A stretch of 64,000 nt of DNA from Nibrella saemangeumensis. GTDB lineage: Bacteria; Bacteroidota; Bacteroidia; Cytophagales; Spirosomataceae. The notes beneath the pieces were generated by a model. The model did not search any database, was not told where the DNA came from, and was given only the letters and a program-made list of their open reading frames with translations. The position numbers and the translations under genes were made by a program. The stretch covers positions 62,001-126,000 of the forward strand of contig NZ_BAABHD010000082.1 in NCBI RefSeq assembly GCF_039541915.1, given 5' to 3'. The first letter of the stretch is position 1. The number at the start of each line of letters is the position of its first letter. Positions 33,647-44,300 of the stretch are shown here, in pieces.

Positions 33647-35785
33647 TCAAATTTTCATGGTTAAGGCAATGCGTTTACGCTGCAAATCGACCTCTACCAC
33701 CTTTACTTTTACTTTCTGGTGTACGCTGACCACCTGACGCGGGTCCGATACATACTGGTGCGACAATTGCGACACATGCACCAGCCCATCCTGTTTCACG
33801 CCAATGTCCACAAACGCACCAAAGGCGGTAATATTGGTTACTACGCCCGGCAGCAGCATACCCTCCCGCAGGTCTTCGATGGACCGGACGCGCTCGTCGT
33901 ACTCGAACACTGATAGCTGCTCACGCGGGTCACGACCCGGTTTTTCCAGTTCGGCCAGGATATCGCGCAGCGTCGGTAACCCTACCGTATCAGAAACGTA
34001 CGTTTCGGGCTTGATCTGCTTGCGGAGGTCTGGTTTTTTTATCAAATCAACGACGGTACTGCCGGCGTCTTTCGCCATTTTCTCGACAATACCATAGCTT
34101 TCGGGATGAACGGCGCTGTTGTCGAGCGGATTTTTGGCTCCGTCGATGCGCAGGAACCCGGCTGATTGTTCAAAGGCTTTCGGGCCCAGCCGAGGCACTT
34201 TTTTCAATTGATCCCTCGACGCAAACGCGCCATTGGCCGCCCGGTACTCCACAATATTTTTGGCCAGTTGAGGGCCCAGGCCCGATACATATTGCAGCAG
34301 GTGGGCGCTGGCCGTGTTGAGCGATACGCCGACCTGGTTTACGCAGCTTTCCACCACCCCATCCAGGCTATTTTTCAGGGCAGTCTGGTCCACATCATGC
34401 TGGTATTGCCCCACCCCAATGGATTTTGGATCAATCTTGACCAGTTCGGCGAGCGGGTCCATCAGCCGGCGACCAATGGAAACGGCACCCCGCACGGTTA
34501 CGTCATGCTTCGGAAATTCCTGCCGGGCCACTTCGGATGCCGAGTAGACGGAGGCCCCCTGCTCACTGACCATGAATACCGGAATGCTACTGCCCAGATT
34601 AAGGCCCTTGATAAAGTCTTCGGTCTCCCGCCCGGCCGTACCGTTGCCAATAGCAATGGCTTCAATCCGGTGCTGCTGGACCAGTTTCTTCACCGTCTCA
34701 ACCGCCTGCTGTTTCTGGCCTTCGGACATAAAGAGTTGAATGACCGTATCGGTCAACAGATTTCCCTGGGCATCCAGACAAACCACTTTGCAGCCGGTGC
34801 GGTAGCCGGGATCGATGGCGAGTACGCGCTTTTGTCCCATGGGGGGCGACAGCAGCAACTGCCGTAGGTTATCGGCAAAAATTCTGATCGCTTCCTGATC
34901 CGCTTTCTCCTTCGACAGATTTTCGAACTCCGTCTCAAGAGAAGGTTTCATCAGCCGCTTGTAGCTGTCACGAATCGCCAGCGCCATCTGTTCTTTACTG
35001 CCGGGGGCGCCCCGCAGGAATTGCCGTTCCAGTCGCTCAACAGCGGCCTCTTCATCCGGGCTGATGCTGACCGACAGAAAGCCTTCGGCCTCACCGCGCC
35101 GGATCGCCAGCAGCCGGTGGGAGGGTACCCGGCGCAGCGGCTCGGCAAAGTCGTAGTAGTCTTTGAATTTGATACCATCGGTTTCCTTACCCTTCTTCAC
35201 CACCGACCGGATGATGGCCTCCCGCTCGAACAGCAGCCGGATCCGCTGGCGTGCATCGACGTCTTCGTTGATGCGTTCGGCAATGATGTCGCGGGCACCC
35301 TGCAGGGCATCGGCTACTGTCGGCACCTGGTCGGTCAGGTAGCGTTTCGCGACTTGTTCGGGATTGGCTTCCCGCTGCATGAAAATGAGATTGGCCAGTG
35401 GCTCCAGCCCGCGTTCGATGGCGATGGTCGCGCGGGTTTTGCGTTTGGGTTTATAAGGCAGGTACAGGTCTTCAAGTTCGGTCATTGACCCGGCCGTTTC
35501 TACTTTCTGCCGCAGTTCCGGACTCAGTTTGCCCTGCTCGGCGATTGATTTAAGAATAGCCTCCCGACGCTTATCAAGTTCCTGAAGTTTCTGGTAGGTC
35601 TCTTTAATGGCGGCAATCTGAACTTCGTCTAATGGGCCGCGGTCCGCCGATGCGGTTGCCTCTTTACGATAGCGGGCGATAAAAGGGACGGTAGCCCCGC
35701 CGTCGAGCAGGGTAATGGTGTTGGCGACCTGCCGGCTGTTGAGGCCGAGCGCAGCCGATATGCGTTGGTCAAGCGGTTGAATCAT
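33647..35785 (-). CDS. tex: Tex-family RNA-binding transcription accessory protein
   Basis: A 712-aa Tex protein. Domains in order: Tex N-terminal helical region (1-190), central YqgF/RNase H-like domain (VLAIDPGYRTGCKVVCLD near 325), helix-hairpin-helix segment (YVSGLGPQLAKNIVEYRA, then RDQLKKVPRLGPKAFEQSAG), and a C-terminal S1 domain (VVTNITAFGAFVDIGVKQDG, then LVHVSQLS). Tex binds nucleic acid and influences transcription; its exact role is unclear. Length is close to the normal 750 aa. Confidence 0.95.
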   Translation of the reverse strand: MIQPLDQRISAALGLNSRQVANTITLLDGGATVPFIARYRKEATASADRGPLDEVQIAAIKETYQKLQELDKRREAILKSIAEQGKLSPELRQKVETAGSMTELEDLYLPYKPKRKTRATIAIERGLEPLANLIFMQREANPEQVAKRYLTDQVPTVADALQGARDIIAERINEDVDARQRIRLLFEREAIIRSVVKKGKETDGIKFKDYYDFAEPLRRVPSHRLLAIRRGEAEGFLSVSISPDEEAAVERLERQFLRGAPGSKEQMALAIRDSYKRLMKPSLETEFENLSKEKADQEAIRIFADNLRQLLLSPPMGQKRVLAIDPGYRTGCKVVCLDAQGNLLTDTVIQLFMSEGQKQQAVETVKKLVQQHRIEAIAIGNGTAGRETEDFIKGLNLGSSIPVFMVSEQGASVYSASEVARQEFPKHDVTVRGAVSIGRRLMDPLAELVKIDPKSIGVGQYQHDVDQTALKNSLDGVVESCVNQVGVSLNTASAHLLQYVSGLGPQLAKNIVEYRAANGAFASRDQLKKVPRLGPKAFEQSAGFLRIDGAKNPLDNSAVHPESYGIVEKMAKDAGSTVVDLIKKPDLRKQIKPETYVSDTVGLPTLRDILAELEKPGRDPREQLSVFEYDERVRSIEDLREGMLLPGVVTNITAFGAFVDIGVKQDGLVHVSQLSHQYVSDPRQVVSVHQKVKVKVVEVDLQRKRIALTMKI

Positions 35786-35897
35786 GTACCCGGATTACGA
35801 ATTGATACCGCAAAAGAACGCAGGTAAGGTGTACGGGGCAAGTTTACCCGAGATTAAGGCGTAAATAATAGAGGCAGATCCGGAGACGCGGGCTACG

Positions 35898-37229
35898 TTA
35901 GGGGGTGATAGTGAGTTCGTCCGGAGCGGTAGGTTGATCGGCTGTTTGGTAAAGAAAATTGATTAAGTCGATAGCGGGTCCGGTCATAATCGTAGTGGCC
36001 AGCGCCATAATGACCATCATGGTAAATAAAGCGGGTGAAATGATGCCCAGATCATACCCGATATTGAGAACGACCAGTTCCATCAGTCCACGGGTATTCA
36101 TGAGTACACCTAACTTGAGTGAATCGGCCCACCCGCTTCCGGTTAAACGGGCTGCTATGGCACAGCCACCTAGTTTGCCGAGTACCGCCAGCAGAATGAT
36201 CAATCCGGTGTCGAGCCACAAAGCCGGACTGTCGAGCAAACCTATTTTGGTGCGAAGTCCGGTCAGTACAAAGAACAGGGGGAGCAGCAGGAAGAGGCTG
36301 ACGTCTTCTATTTTATTTTTCAGGATGCGTCGAATGGCCGGGTTGCGGGGCATGGTAACCCCGGTCAGAAAGGCACCAAACAAAGCGTGGACGCCGATGG
36401 CTTCGGTGACATAGCACGACAGCAGCAGAATGATAAACGTTGATGCCAGCGTAGGGCGGGTAAAACTGGCTTCGCAGGTATGATTCCTGTAAATCCATCG
36501 CAGCAGAGGGCGAGTCAGGTACCGCATGGCAAGCAGGTACCCGGCCAACAGCAGCAGCGAGAAAACAAGGCTGGTAATAGCCGTCGATTTGGCAATGGTC
36601 ACCACGGCGGCCAGGATACACCAGGCCGTCACATCATCGACGGCCGCGCAGGTGATGGCCATATTGCCCAGCGGGGTAGTGGTGAGATTCCGTTCCTGGA
36701 GAATTTTGGCAAGCACCGGAAAAGCCGTTATGCTCATGGCGATGCCCATAAATAAGGCAAAGGACAGGAATGAATGACCGGCAGGTGCGTACGTATTATA
36801 AAAATAATAGGCCAGCGCCATGCCCAGCAGGAAGGGAAAGACAATGCTGGTGTGGCTGATCATAACCGCAGAATAGGCTCGCTGCCTAATCTTTTTTACA
36901 TCCAGGTCCATGCCGACAACAAACATAAACAGGATGAGGCCTATCTGGCTGAGGAACTGGAGCGGGGGAAGCGATGAAGCCGGAAACAGCCATTCTTTGG
37001 CTGAAGGCAGCAGATACCCCAAAAGCGACGGTCCCAGAAAGATGCCTGCTAAAACTTCACCGATAACGTACGGTTGGCGGATTTTTCGGAGTACAAAGCC
37101 AAATAGCTGCGATAATACGATGATAACGGCTATTTGCAGAAAAAGTCGGGCTATTGGCTGGCTAAGATGAGACAGGAAATCCCGGAGCGCCATCTCAAGA
37201 TAAACCGGAGCCGTAAATGCGAATACCAT
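35898..37229 (-). CDS. CPA2-type cation:proton antiporter (Kef/NapA-like membrane domain)
   Basis: A 443-aa membrane protein with about 12 hydrophobic helices, including GEVLAGIFLGPSLLGYLL and the conserved CAAVDDVTAWCILA, whose adjacent Asp pair is the ion-binding site in this family. There is no C-terminal TrkA-N domain, so it is a bare antiporter of Na or K against H. The ATG at 37227-37229 was chosen over 37292 (implausible polar N-terminus); an ATG at 37193 is another option. It is a single gene. Confidence 0.9.
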   Translation of the reverse strand: MVFAFTAPVYLEMALRDFLSHLSQPIARLFLQIAVIIVLSQLFGFVLRKIRQPYVIGEVLAGIFLGPSLLGYLLPSAKEWLFPASSLPPLQFLSQIGLILFMFVVGMDLDVKKIRQRAYSAVMISHTSIVFPFLLGMALAYYFYNTYAPAGHSFLSFALFMGIAMSITAFPVLAKILQERNLTTTPLGNMAITCAAVDDVTAWCILAAVVTIAKSTAITSLVFSLLLLAGYLLAMRYLTRPLLRWIYRNHTCEASFTRPTLASTFIILLLSCYVTEAIGVHALFGAFLTGVTMPRNPAIRRILKNKIEDVSLFLLLPLFFVLTGLRTKIGLLDSPALWLDTGLIILLAVLGKLGGCAIAARLTGSGWADSLKLGVLMNTRGLMELVVLNIGYDLGIISPALFTMMVIMALATTIMTGPAIDLINFLYQTADQPTAPDELTITP

Positions 37230-37315
37230 TTCAGATGCCTGGCGAATACAAATAGTAGTCGTCAAGTTCGGTCCGTTATCACTAAAGCGCAAATTAAATG
37301 TAGTCCGGTGTGTAA

Positions 37316-37359
37316 TCGGCAGCGTGTTTAGCCTACAATTGCGCTAAACACGTTGCCGA
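37316..37359 (-). terminator. hairpin behind the pirin gene
   Basis: 17-bp arms 37316-37332 and 37343-37359 with one mismatch and a 10-nt loop, in the gap between the pirin stop (37377) and the antiporter start. A U tract is not obvious. Confidence 0.55.
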
Positions 37360-37376
37360 TGTCGGCCAGGATTGCC

Positions 37377-38228
37377 TTAGTGCCAGGTTCCAAACTTGCC
37401 CATCTGATAATCGCGGTACGCTTCCCGGATTTCGGCTTCGGTATTCATCACAAACGGCCCCTGCGCCACCACCGGTTCGTTGAACGGCCGGGCGTGACCC
37501 AGCAGCAACACACTATCAGTTGGCGATTCGATGAACAGCGCTTCGCCGTCGTTGTTAAACTCGACCAGTTGCCGGGCTTTGGCCGACTCGCCATTGACGG
37601 TCAGTTCGCCCCGGATGACGTAAAAGAAAACATTATGGTCCTCCGGCGGCTGTACCGTCAGCGTACTTTCCGGGGTGAAGTCGATTGTGCTGAGAAATAC
37701 CTCCGTTTGGGTGTCAAACGCGCCTTTCCGGCTATTCCACTCGCCGGAGACGAGGTTAATGGTTACCCGGCCTTCATCTTCGGGGATGCTGGGTATCTCT
37801 TCCCTCTGTAAACCCAGATAATAGGGATCGGTCATTTTGAGACGGGCGGGCAGGTTCAGCCAAAGCTGAAGGATTTCCAGCGGTCCGCCGTTCTTCTTAA
37901 ATTTCGAGGAAGATACTTCCGCGTGAATGAGGCCCCGGCCGGCGGTCATATACTGAGCGCCCCCGGCGTTGATCACGCTCTCGTGGCCACCGGAGTCTTT
38001 GTGCATGATGTCGCCTTCCAGAATAAAGGTCATCGTCTCCATGCCCCGGTGCGGGTGCGGACCAAACGGCAGACCATTGTTGTTGGGCTTATAGGTTTGT
38101 GGTCCGTGGTGGTTCAGAAACAGGAACGGGTCGATCTGGCGCAGTGAACGGGAGGGCAGGGGAGAATAGGTAATCAGGTCGGCAATGGGGGCATATTCCG
38201 CATCATGAATGCGTTTGATGGTTCTCAT
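37377..38228 (-). CDS. pirin family protein
   Basis: A 283-aa bicupin. The metal site is readable: H58 and H60 in FGPHPHRGMET, then H102 and E104 in RGLIHAEV, the usual Fe ligands. Members act as quercetinases or redox-sensing co-regulators. The start at 38226-38228 (MRTIKRIHDA) was preferred over an upstream in-frame ATG at 38309 because the family begins here. It is a monocistronic unit followed by a hairpin. Confidence 0.93.
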   Translation of the reverse strand: MRTIKRIHDAEYAPIADLITYSPLPSRSLRQIDPFLFLNHHGPQTYKPNNNGLPFGPHPHRGMETMTFILEGDIMHKDSGGHESVINAGGAQYMTAGRGLIHAEVSSSKFKKNGGPLEILQLWLNLPARLKMTDPYYLGLQREEIPSIPEDEGRVTINLVSGEWNSRKGAFDTQTEVFLSTIDFTPESTLTVQPPEDHNVFFYVIRGELTVNGESAKARQLVEFNNDGEALFIESPTDSVLLLGHARPFNEPVVAQGPFVMNTEAEIREAYRDYQMGKFGTWH

Positions 38229-38348
38229 GCGTGTAGTTCTGTTAGGTGTTTCTATCCACCCAACTGAGTACTGCCGTTCATTGTTGCAACTCAACCACAA
38301 ACCGCCCAAAAATCGTTTTCCCAGACTTCGATTTTGGACTCATCAGGT

Positions 38349-39080
38349 TCACACAGAGAAATCCCCCAGTTTTTTGAAGAAAGCTTCCGCATAGGTATCA
38401 CTGATGGGAATACGCTGATCTCCAATCATGATCCTGTTTTTTTCGATGTGATCAATTTTGTCCAAGGCCACCACAAAAGAGCGGTGAACCCGTGAAAACT
38501 TTTGCTCGGGAAGTAATTCCGCCAGTTTAGCAAAGCTTAACAAAGTCATAATTTTTTCTTTGGTCGTCTGGATTCGAATGTAATCTTTCATCCCTTCCAC
38601 AAACAGAATTTCCTGGATCAGAACCTTCTGTATCTTAAAACCCACTTTCACAAAAATATAGTCGGGATCATTTTTCGGCGGAGGTTGCACTTCCTTTTGC
38701 TCCGGTTGAGGTTGTGGTTTTGATTCCTGGTATAGCCGCCAAACGGCTTTGTAGAATCGTTCGAACGAGATGGGCTTCAGCAGGTAGTCTCTCACTTCCA
38801 GATCGAAGGCTTTCAGTGCATATTTATCATAGGCCGTAGTGAGCACGATCATGGGTTTTGGATTAAGCATGGGGATGAAACTGAGTCCATTGAGGTCTGG
38901 CATATTAATGTCAAGAAAGAGCAGATCCGGTTTGTGCGTGTCCATATGGGCAGCGGCTTCCAGGGCGCTGGAGAAACTCCCTCTCAGTTCGAGAAACGAA
39001 ATTTTTTCTATGTACTTTTCCAGGATTTGCTGAGCCAGGTGCTCATCATCAATGATATAACAGCTGAGCTTTTGAGTCAT
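38349..39080 (-). CDS. LytTR-family response regulator
   Basis: A 243-aa regulator. Receiver: IDDEH at 10-14, phosphoacceptor D57 (FLDINMP), and the conserved LTTAY/K switch region (VLTTAYDKYALKAFDLEVRD). A proline/glutamine linker (QPQPEQKEVQPPP) leads to the LytTR DNA-binding domain (about 140-243) with VEGMKDYIRIQT and FSRVHRSFVV. Its 5' end overlaps the kinase gene by 32 nt. LytTR domains bind direct repeats about two helical turns apart; such repeats lie in the divergent promoter region at 40145. Confidence 0.95.
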   Translation of the reverse strand: MTQKLSCYIIDDEHLAQQILEKYIEKISFLELRGSFSSALEAAAHMDTHKPDLLFLDINMPDLNGLSFIPMLNPKPMIVLTTAYDKYALKAFDLEVRDYLLKPISFERFYKAVWRLYQESKPQPQPEQKEVQPPPKNDPDYIFVKVGFKIQKVLIQEILFVEGMKDYIRIQTTKEKIMTLLSFAKLAELLPEQKFSRVHRSFVVALDKIDHIEKNRIMIGDQRIPISDTYAEAFFKKLGDFSV

Positions 39081-40107
39081 GCTCTTTTTGTTCAGGATTG
39101 ATCGTTAATTGTACCTTATAAACAGCATCGGTCAGGCTGATGTCCAGGTGGTGTTTGTCCGGGTAAAGCAACTGTAACCGTTTCTGAACATTAGCCAATC
39201 CAATACCGCCGGGTTCTTCCAAACCGGGTTCATCCAAACCGGGTTTGTCTGGTGCATGGTCTTTTTTAAAGGCCACCGGATTCCAGGCACTGAATACCAC
39301 TTCTTTTTCTCTGACCGCAACCCTGACCTTTATAGTACAGGTTTCCAGTTTTGCCGGACTGTGTTTATACGTATTTTCCAACAGGTGAATAAACAACAAG
39401 GGCGCAATCTTGCAGTTTTCAATGTCTCCTTCTACCTGGAAATCCACAACATCCGGCGCTGCATACCTGAGCTGCTGCAGGCCAATAAAGTCCTGAAGGT
39501 ATTCGATTTCGATGGAGAGGGGTACCGTAGCCGCGTTGGATTCATAGATCATATACCGCATGAGTGACGACAGTCGCATGACGGCATCCGGAGCGGAGGG
39601 GGCCTGCGTATAAACCAGGGTATGGATGTTATTGAGGGTGTTGAACAAAAAATGAGGATTGATCTGGGATTTCAGGTAAATGAGCTCAGAACTGATTGCC
39701 TGCTTTTTAAACTGCTCCTGCTGTAAGGTATTGATGATGAGATTCTGAGCCATTCTGACCAGAAAGCTGAGTATCAGAAATCCGGCCATGGTCCCAAGCA
39801 CCATGCTAATCCACTCCCGCTGGTAGAGTGGATCGTCCCTGTCGATGAATAGCAGGAAAGGAATGGGAGCGGTCAACAGGATGGAGATCAGCCTTACAAA
39901 GTAGCCCTTATATTTTCTTTTGTTCAGGTAGTTGGTGAGGATAAAAAAGTGGGCATAAAATACGAACAGGCCTGTCAGCAGAACGGCTACGTAGATATTG
40001 GGCACAACCGTGTTACCACAATATAAAATATCCCAGAGAATAGCGCCGGCGTAGACTGTCCATGGGAAGACGTGAACAACCGTGAATAGTCTGTTGATTT
40101 TTTTCAT
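39049..40107 (-). CDS. LytS-type sensor histidine kinase
   Basis: A 352-aa kinase with four transmembrane segments (about 14-30, 38-58, 72-88, 102-118), no separate sensor domain, and a His_kinase domain with LKSQINPHFLFNTLNNIHT (H152). A degenerate HATPase_c domain (LLENTYKHSPAK, GIGLANVQKR) follows. A short linker has near-repeated KPGLDEPGLEEP. It pairs with the overlapping LytTR regulator and is divergent from the ABC/M1 operon, which it probably controls. Confidence 0.94.
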   Translation of the reverse strand: MKKINRLFTVVHVFPWTVYAGAILWDILYCGNTVVPNIYVAVLLTGLFVFYAHFFILTNYLNKRKYKGYFVRLISILLTAPIPFLLFIDRDDPLYQREWISMVLGTMAGFLILSFLVRMAQNLIINTLQQEQFKKQAISSELIYLKSQINPHFLFNTLNNIHTLVYTQAPSAPDAVMRLSSLMRYMIYESNAATVPLSIEIEYLQDFIGLQQLRYAAPDVVDFQVEGDIENCKIAPLLFIHLLENTYKHSPAKLETCTIKVRVAVREKEVVFSAWNPVAFKKDHAPDKPGLDEPGLEEPGGIGLANVQKRLQLLYPDKHHLDISLTDAVYKVQLTINPEQKEHDSKAQLLYH

Positions 40108-40144
40108 AAGACGAAGATATGAATTCCTGCATTTGGCATTTCGG

Positions 40145-40214
40145 CCAATCTACCAGAGACGCCATCCAATCTACCAGTCGACCCATCCAATCTGCCAGAG
40201 GCTTGGCGGATTGG
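40145..40214. promoter_or_regulatory. three 21-bp-period direct repeats ending in an inverted repeat (candidate LytTR operator)
   Basis: CCAATCTACCAG starts at 40145 and 40166, and CCAATCTGCCAG at 40187: a strict 21-bp period, two turns of B-DNA. The last copy forms an inverted repeat with TGGCGGATTGG (40204-40214), 11-bp arms with one mismatch. The cluster lies between the kinase start (40107, minus) and the ABC operon start (40408, plus). The rest of this 300-nt gap holds no gene. Confidence 0.65.
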
Positions 40215-40407
40215 AAAGGCAATTTAGTCGATTGGTCTTCCGCGATTGTATATCACTTTTTTCTTTCTAAAAAGCTACCTGTTCCTTTGATTTAACCCAA
40301 ACAGTTAGGTAGCTCAATTGAAGTTGCCGCACAGAAGGCGGGTAAGTTGATCGAACGTGTGAACTTGACATCCTAACATGCAGCCCTAACCAGTTACAGC
40401 CTGTACC

Positions 40408-41331
40408 ATGCAAGACGAAACTATTCTATACATTCAAAATGTCTCAAAATCCTACCCAAACGGAGTAAAGGCACTGCAAAACATTTCCCTGACGATTCCT
40501 GCGGGCATGTATGGGCTCCTCGGGCCTAATGGTGCCGGCAAATCCTCTCTGATGCGCACCCTGGCTACCTTGCAGGACCCGGATGAAGGGTCCATATTTT
40601 TCGGTAAAATCGATGTCCTGAAAGATAAGGAAGAGGTGCAGAAAACACTTGGCTACCTGCCCCAGGATTTTGGTCTGCATCCGAATGCCCGGGCCGAAGA
40701 ACTGCTGAATTATTTTGCCGTCATGAAGGGTATTCGGGAAAAACAGGCAAGGCGGGAAGTGGTAGAAGCACTTTTAAAGCAAACCAATTTGTGGGATGTA
40801 CGCAAACAAAAACTGGGTGGTTTTTCCGGAGGGATGCGGCAACGGTTTGGCGTAGCCATTGCCATGCTGGGAAATCCGAAGCTGATCATTGTGGATGAAC
40901 CAACTGCGGGCCTCGATCCGGCGGAACGAGTCAGATTTCTGAACCTGCTCAGTGAAATGGGAGAGAACAGCGTGGTCATTCTCTCCACTCACATTGTGGA
41001 GGATGTTTCGGAGTTGTGTACCCGGATGGCCGTCATCAACAAAGGGCAGATCCTGATGGAGACGGAGCCGCTGAAAGCCATTAAGAACCTGAAAGGCAGA
41101 ATATGGCGTAAGGTGGTTGAGAAAAACCAATTACCTCAGTTGGAGCAGGAGCATATCGTTCTTTCCACCAAACTTTTGGGTGGCCGCACGGTGGCACACA
41201 TATACAGCGAAGGGTTTCCTGGAAATGATTTTGAGGAGGTGGTACCTGACCTGGAAGATGTGTATTTCAACGTGATTGCCCAGCACAGCCGGAACAATGT
41301 ATCACCATCAATGCAGGAGGTAGCGAAATGA
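40408..41331 (+). CDS. ABC transporter ATP-binding protein
   Basis: A 307-aa ATPase of the ABC-2 class. Walker A LLGPNGAGKSSLM (about 37-49), signature LGGFSGGMRQR and Walker B LIIVDEPTAGLDP are intact, followed by the H-loop STHIVEDV. The C-terminal 80 residues are the extension common in ABC-2 exporters. Its stop overlaps the ATG of the permease-peptidase by 4 nt (ATGA), so the two are translationally coupled and must form one complex. Confidence 0.95.
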   Translation: MQDETILYIQNVSKSYPNGVKALQNISLTIPAGMYGLLGPNGAGKSSLMRTLATLQDPDEGSIFFGKIDVLKDKEEVQKTLGYLPQDFGLHPNARAEELLNYFAVMKGIREKQARREVVEALLKQTNLWDVRKQKLGGFSGGMRQRFGVAIAMLGNPKLIIVDEPTAGLDPAERVRFLNLLSEMGENSVVILSTHIVEDVSELCTRMAVINKGQILMETEPLKAIKNLKGRIWRKVVEKNQLPQLEQEHIVLSTKLLGGRTVAHIYSEGFPGNDFEEVVPDLEDVYFNVIAQHSRNNVSPSMQEVAK

Positions 41332-44300
41332 AACTCTGGGAAACTTTCCGGTACGAACTGGCATATCAGTCACGCAATGTATCGACGTGGTTTTATTCTT
41401 TACTGCTCATGGTGCTCAGCTACTTCATGGCGGCTGCCATTTTCATCGACGAGCCTTTGGCGGGCGGTTATTTTCTGAATGCCCCCTTTGTTGTAGCTAA
41501 GGTATGCCTGATTACCTTCTTTTTCATGGGGCTGCTTGTCCTGGCTCAGTTTGCCGGTAATGCCGCTACCAGAGACTTTGAAACCAGGATGCATCCCTTA
41601 CTTTATACCACTGCCTTACCCAAATCTGTTTACCTGGGAGGCCGGTTTATGGCAGCCTTCGCGCTCGGTTCGATGGTTATGCTGGCCATTCCGGTCGGCG
41701 TGTTTGCGGCTACCCTGTTTCCGCTGGAACATCCGGAACTGGTAGGGCCGCTTCGTGTAGCTGCCTATCTAAGTGCCTATTTTCTGCTGATTTTGCCCAA
41801 TGTATTTTTTGCGCTCACGTTCATGTTTGCCATGGCGGTTCTGAGCAAAAAAGGAATTCTGACCTATCTCATTGCCATTATTTTTTGGGTGATCGCGATT
41901 TCAAGCTGGCAGGTTATTGGCGTTCAGGAGGGCAATTGGACACTGGCCAATCTGACCGATCCAATAGGGATAAGCAAAATAACGGAACTCAAAAAGGTCT
42001 GGACCGCCAATGAAAAGAATACGGTATTGCCTGGAACCCAAACCGCTGTATTTGATAACAGGCTCATCTGGTTGGCGCTTTCAATGGGAATCCTGCTGGT
42101 CACCTATGTACGCTTTACGACGGGCACAATTTCAGAAAGAAAATCAAAGAAAAAGCATTTATCAATACCTGCTAATCCGATCAGTTTTCAGCTGACAGAA
42201 ACCGTCCCCATTCCACAAGTACAACAGCGTTTTGATTTTTCCACCCGGCTGTTACAACTACTAACGGTGGGGTGGGAGTCATTCAGAATCATTGCATTGG
42301 GCTGGGGATGGATGGCCATGGCCTGCCTGTTTGCTTTTGTTTTATTTACCGGCCCCATGTGGTTTTCCGATTATCATAATATCCCAGAGTTGCCGGTGAC
42401 AGGAAATCTGCTTGGTACTTTAGAAAACAGTAAGGACCACGGTATATGGTTAGTGATTCCCTTGCTGATCATTTTTTATGCCGGAGAGTTTGTCTGGCGG
42501 GACAGAGATTCAAGGCAGCATGAGATAATGGGGGTTGCACCGGTGCCTGTGTGGGTTTCTTTTCTAGGGAAATTCGGAGGAATGGTCCTTGCGTTAGTGA
42601 TCATGCAATTGCTTCTGATGGTTGCCGGGATGCTGGTTCAGGTCAGCTTAGGATATTATGATTTCCAAATACCTGTCTATCTTAAAGTTCTCCTGGGGAT
42701 TCGGCTGGCTGATTATGTTTTGTGGGCAGTACTGGCTTTTGCGGTGCATGTGGTACTAAACCAGAAGTACCTGGCTCATCTGGTCGCTGTCATGATCTAC
42801 CTGTTTGCACTTTTTGGTCCTGAGTTTGGGATTGAAACCAGATTGCTGCTTTATGGATCAGATCCGGGATGGTCCTACTCAGATCTGAGAGGCCTGGATC
42901 CTTTTATGGAACCGTGGTTGTATTTTAAATTTTACTGGGGAGCATGGGCCTTATTTCTGGCGATCCTGACGGTGCTGCTATGGCCACGGGGTACAGAATA
43001 CAGCCTGCAAAATAGATTTCAGCAGGGAATACGGAAAAATGGATACCTGATCAAAGCAATGGCAGGAATTTCCGTGCTGCTCATCGTAATTTCAGGAGGA
43101 ATTATTTTTTACAACACGCATATCCTCTATCCTAAAACAGGCGTTTTCGAAACCCTGGAATGGAAAGCGGAGTACGAAACGAACTATGGAAAATACCGGG
43201 ATACCCAGCAACCCTCCGTCCTCAAAACAAAACTCTTGGTTGAGATTTATCCGGATCAAAAAGCCGTGGATTTCGAGGGGACATACACCTTAGTAAACAA
43301 AACGGGTTCTAAAATCGACACGATCTTTTTGTCGACTGCCCCGGGTGTTAGCAATCATCTGCTACGTTTCAATAAGCCTGTAAAGGCCCAAATGGTGGAC
43401 GAAGCCTTAGCGTTTCGGATGTATATTCTGCAAAAGCCTCTTTTCCCTGGCGATTCCCTGAAAATGGAGTTTCGTGTAAGCTATGAGCCGCAAGGCTTCC
43501 CCAACAGTGGAATCAATACGTATGTGGTAAAAAATGGCACGTATTTCGGAGATGGCTGGCTCCCAACCATCGGATATAAAAAAGCGAGGGAGATCTATAT
43601 GCCTCAGGAAAGGAAGGATCTGGGCCTGGAACCGAAACCAATACTGGATCCCGACATGGAAACCTTTGAACAGGAATGGATCCATTTTGAAGCAGTGATG
43701 GGCACCGACAAAGGGCAGACTGCGGTGGCTCCGGGCAAACTGATCACCAGCTGGACAGAAAACGGCAGAAACTATTTTCGCTATGCGGCTGAGCAACCGA
43801 TCAAAAATAAACTGGGTTTCTTTTCATCCAGGTATCAGGTTCACCAGGCACAATGGAAACCTGATTCTGCCCCGGTGGTTGACATCAAAATCCTTCACCA
43901 TCCAACGCATACGTTGAACAATCAGCGGATGGCGAAAAGTGTACAGGCTTCATTAGCCTTTATGACACAGGCATTTGGAAAATACCCACACCCTGAACTC
44001 CGATTGACAGAGGTACCTGGGTATAACAAAGGTTTGTATGCCTATCCGACAACCATCTTTTTCCGGGAAGGATTTGCCCAGTTGAAGCCTGATGAGAATC
44101 CCGGAGGTGTAGACATAGTCTTTGCCACTGTTGCCCACGAAGTTTGTCATCAATGGTGGGGGGCTCAGGTCTCTCCCGCCCCTGTCAAGGGGGCTGCCTT
44201 GATCACCGAATCGCTGGCCTGGTTTTCAGCTATGGAGATTATTGAAGAAGCCAGAGGCCAAAAAGAATTTTACGGCTTCATTGAAATGGCCCGCGACGAT

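Noticed and set aside
40013..40222. 69-codon frame reading LVDWMASLVDW repeats over the divergent promoter region
   Set aside because: The repeats have a 21-bp period, a multiple of three, so any frame looks repetitive; it overlaps the kinase start and has no support as a gene.
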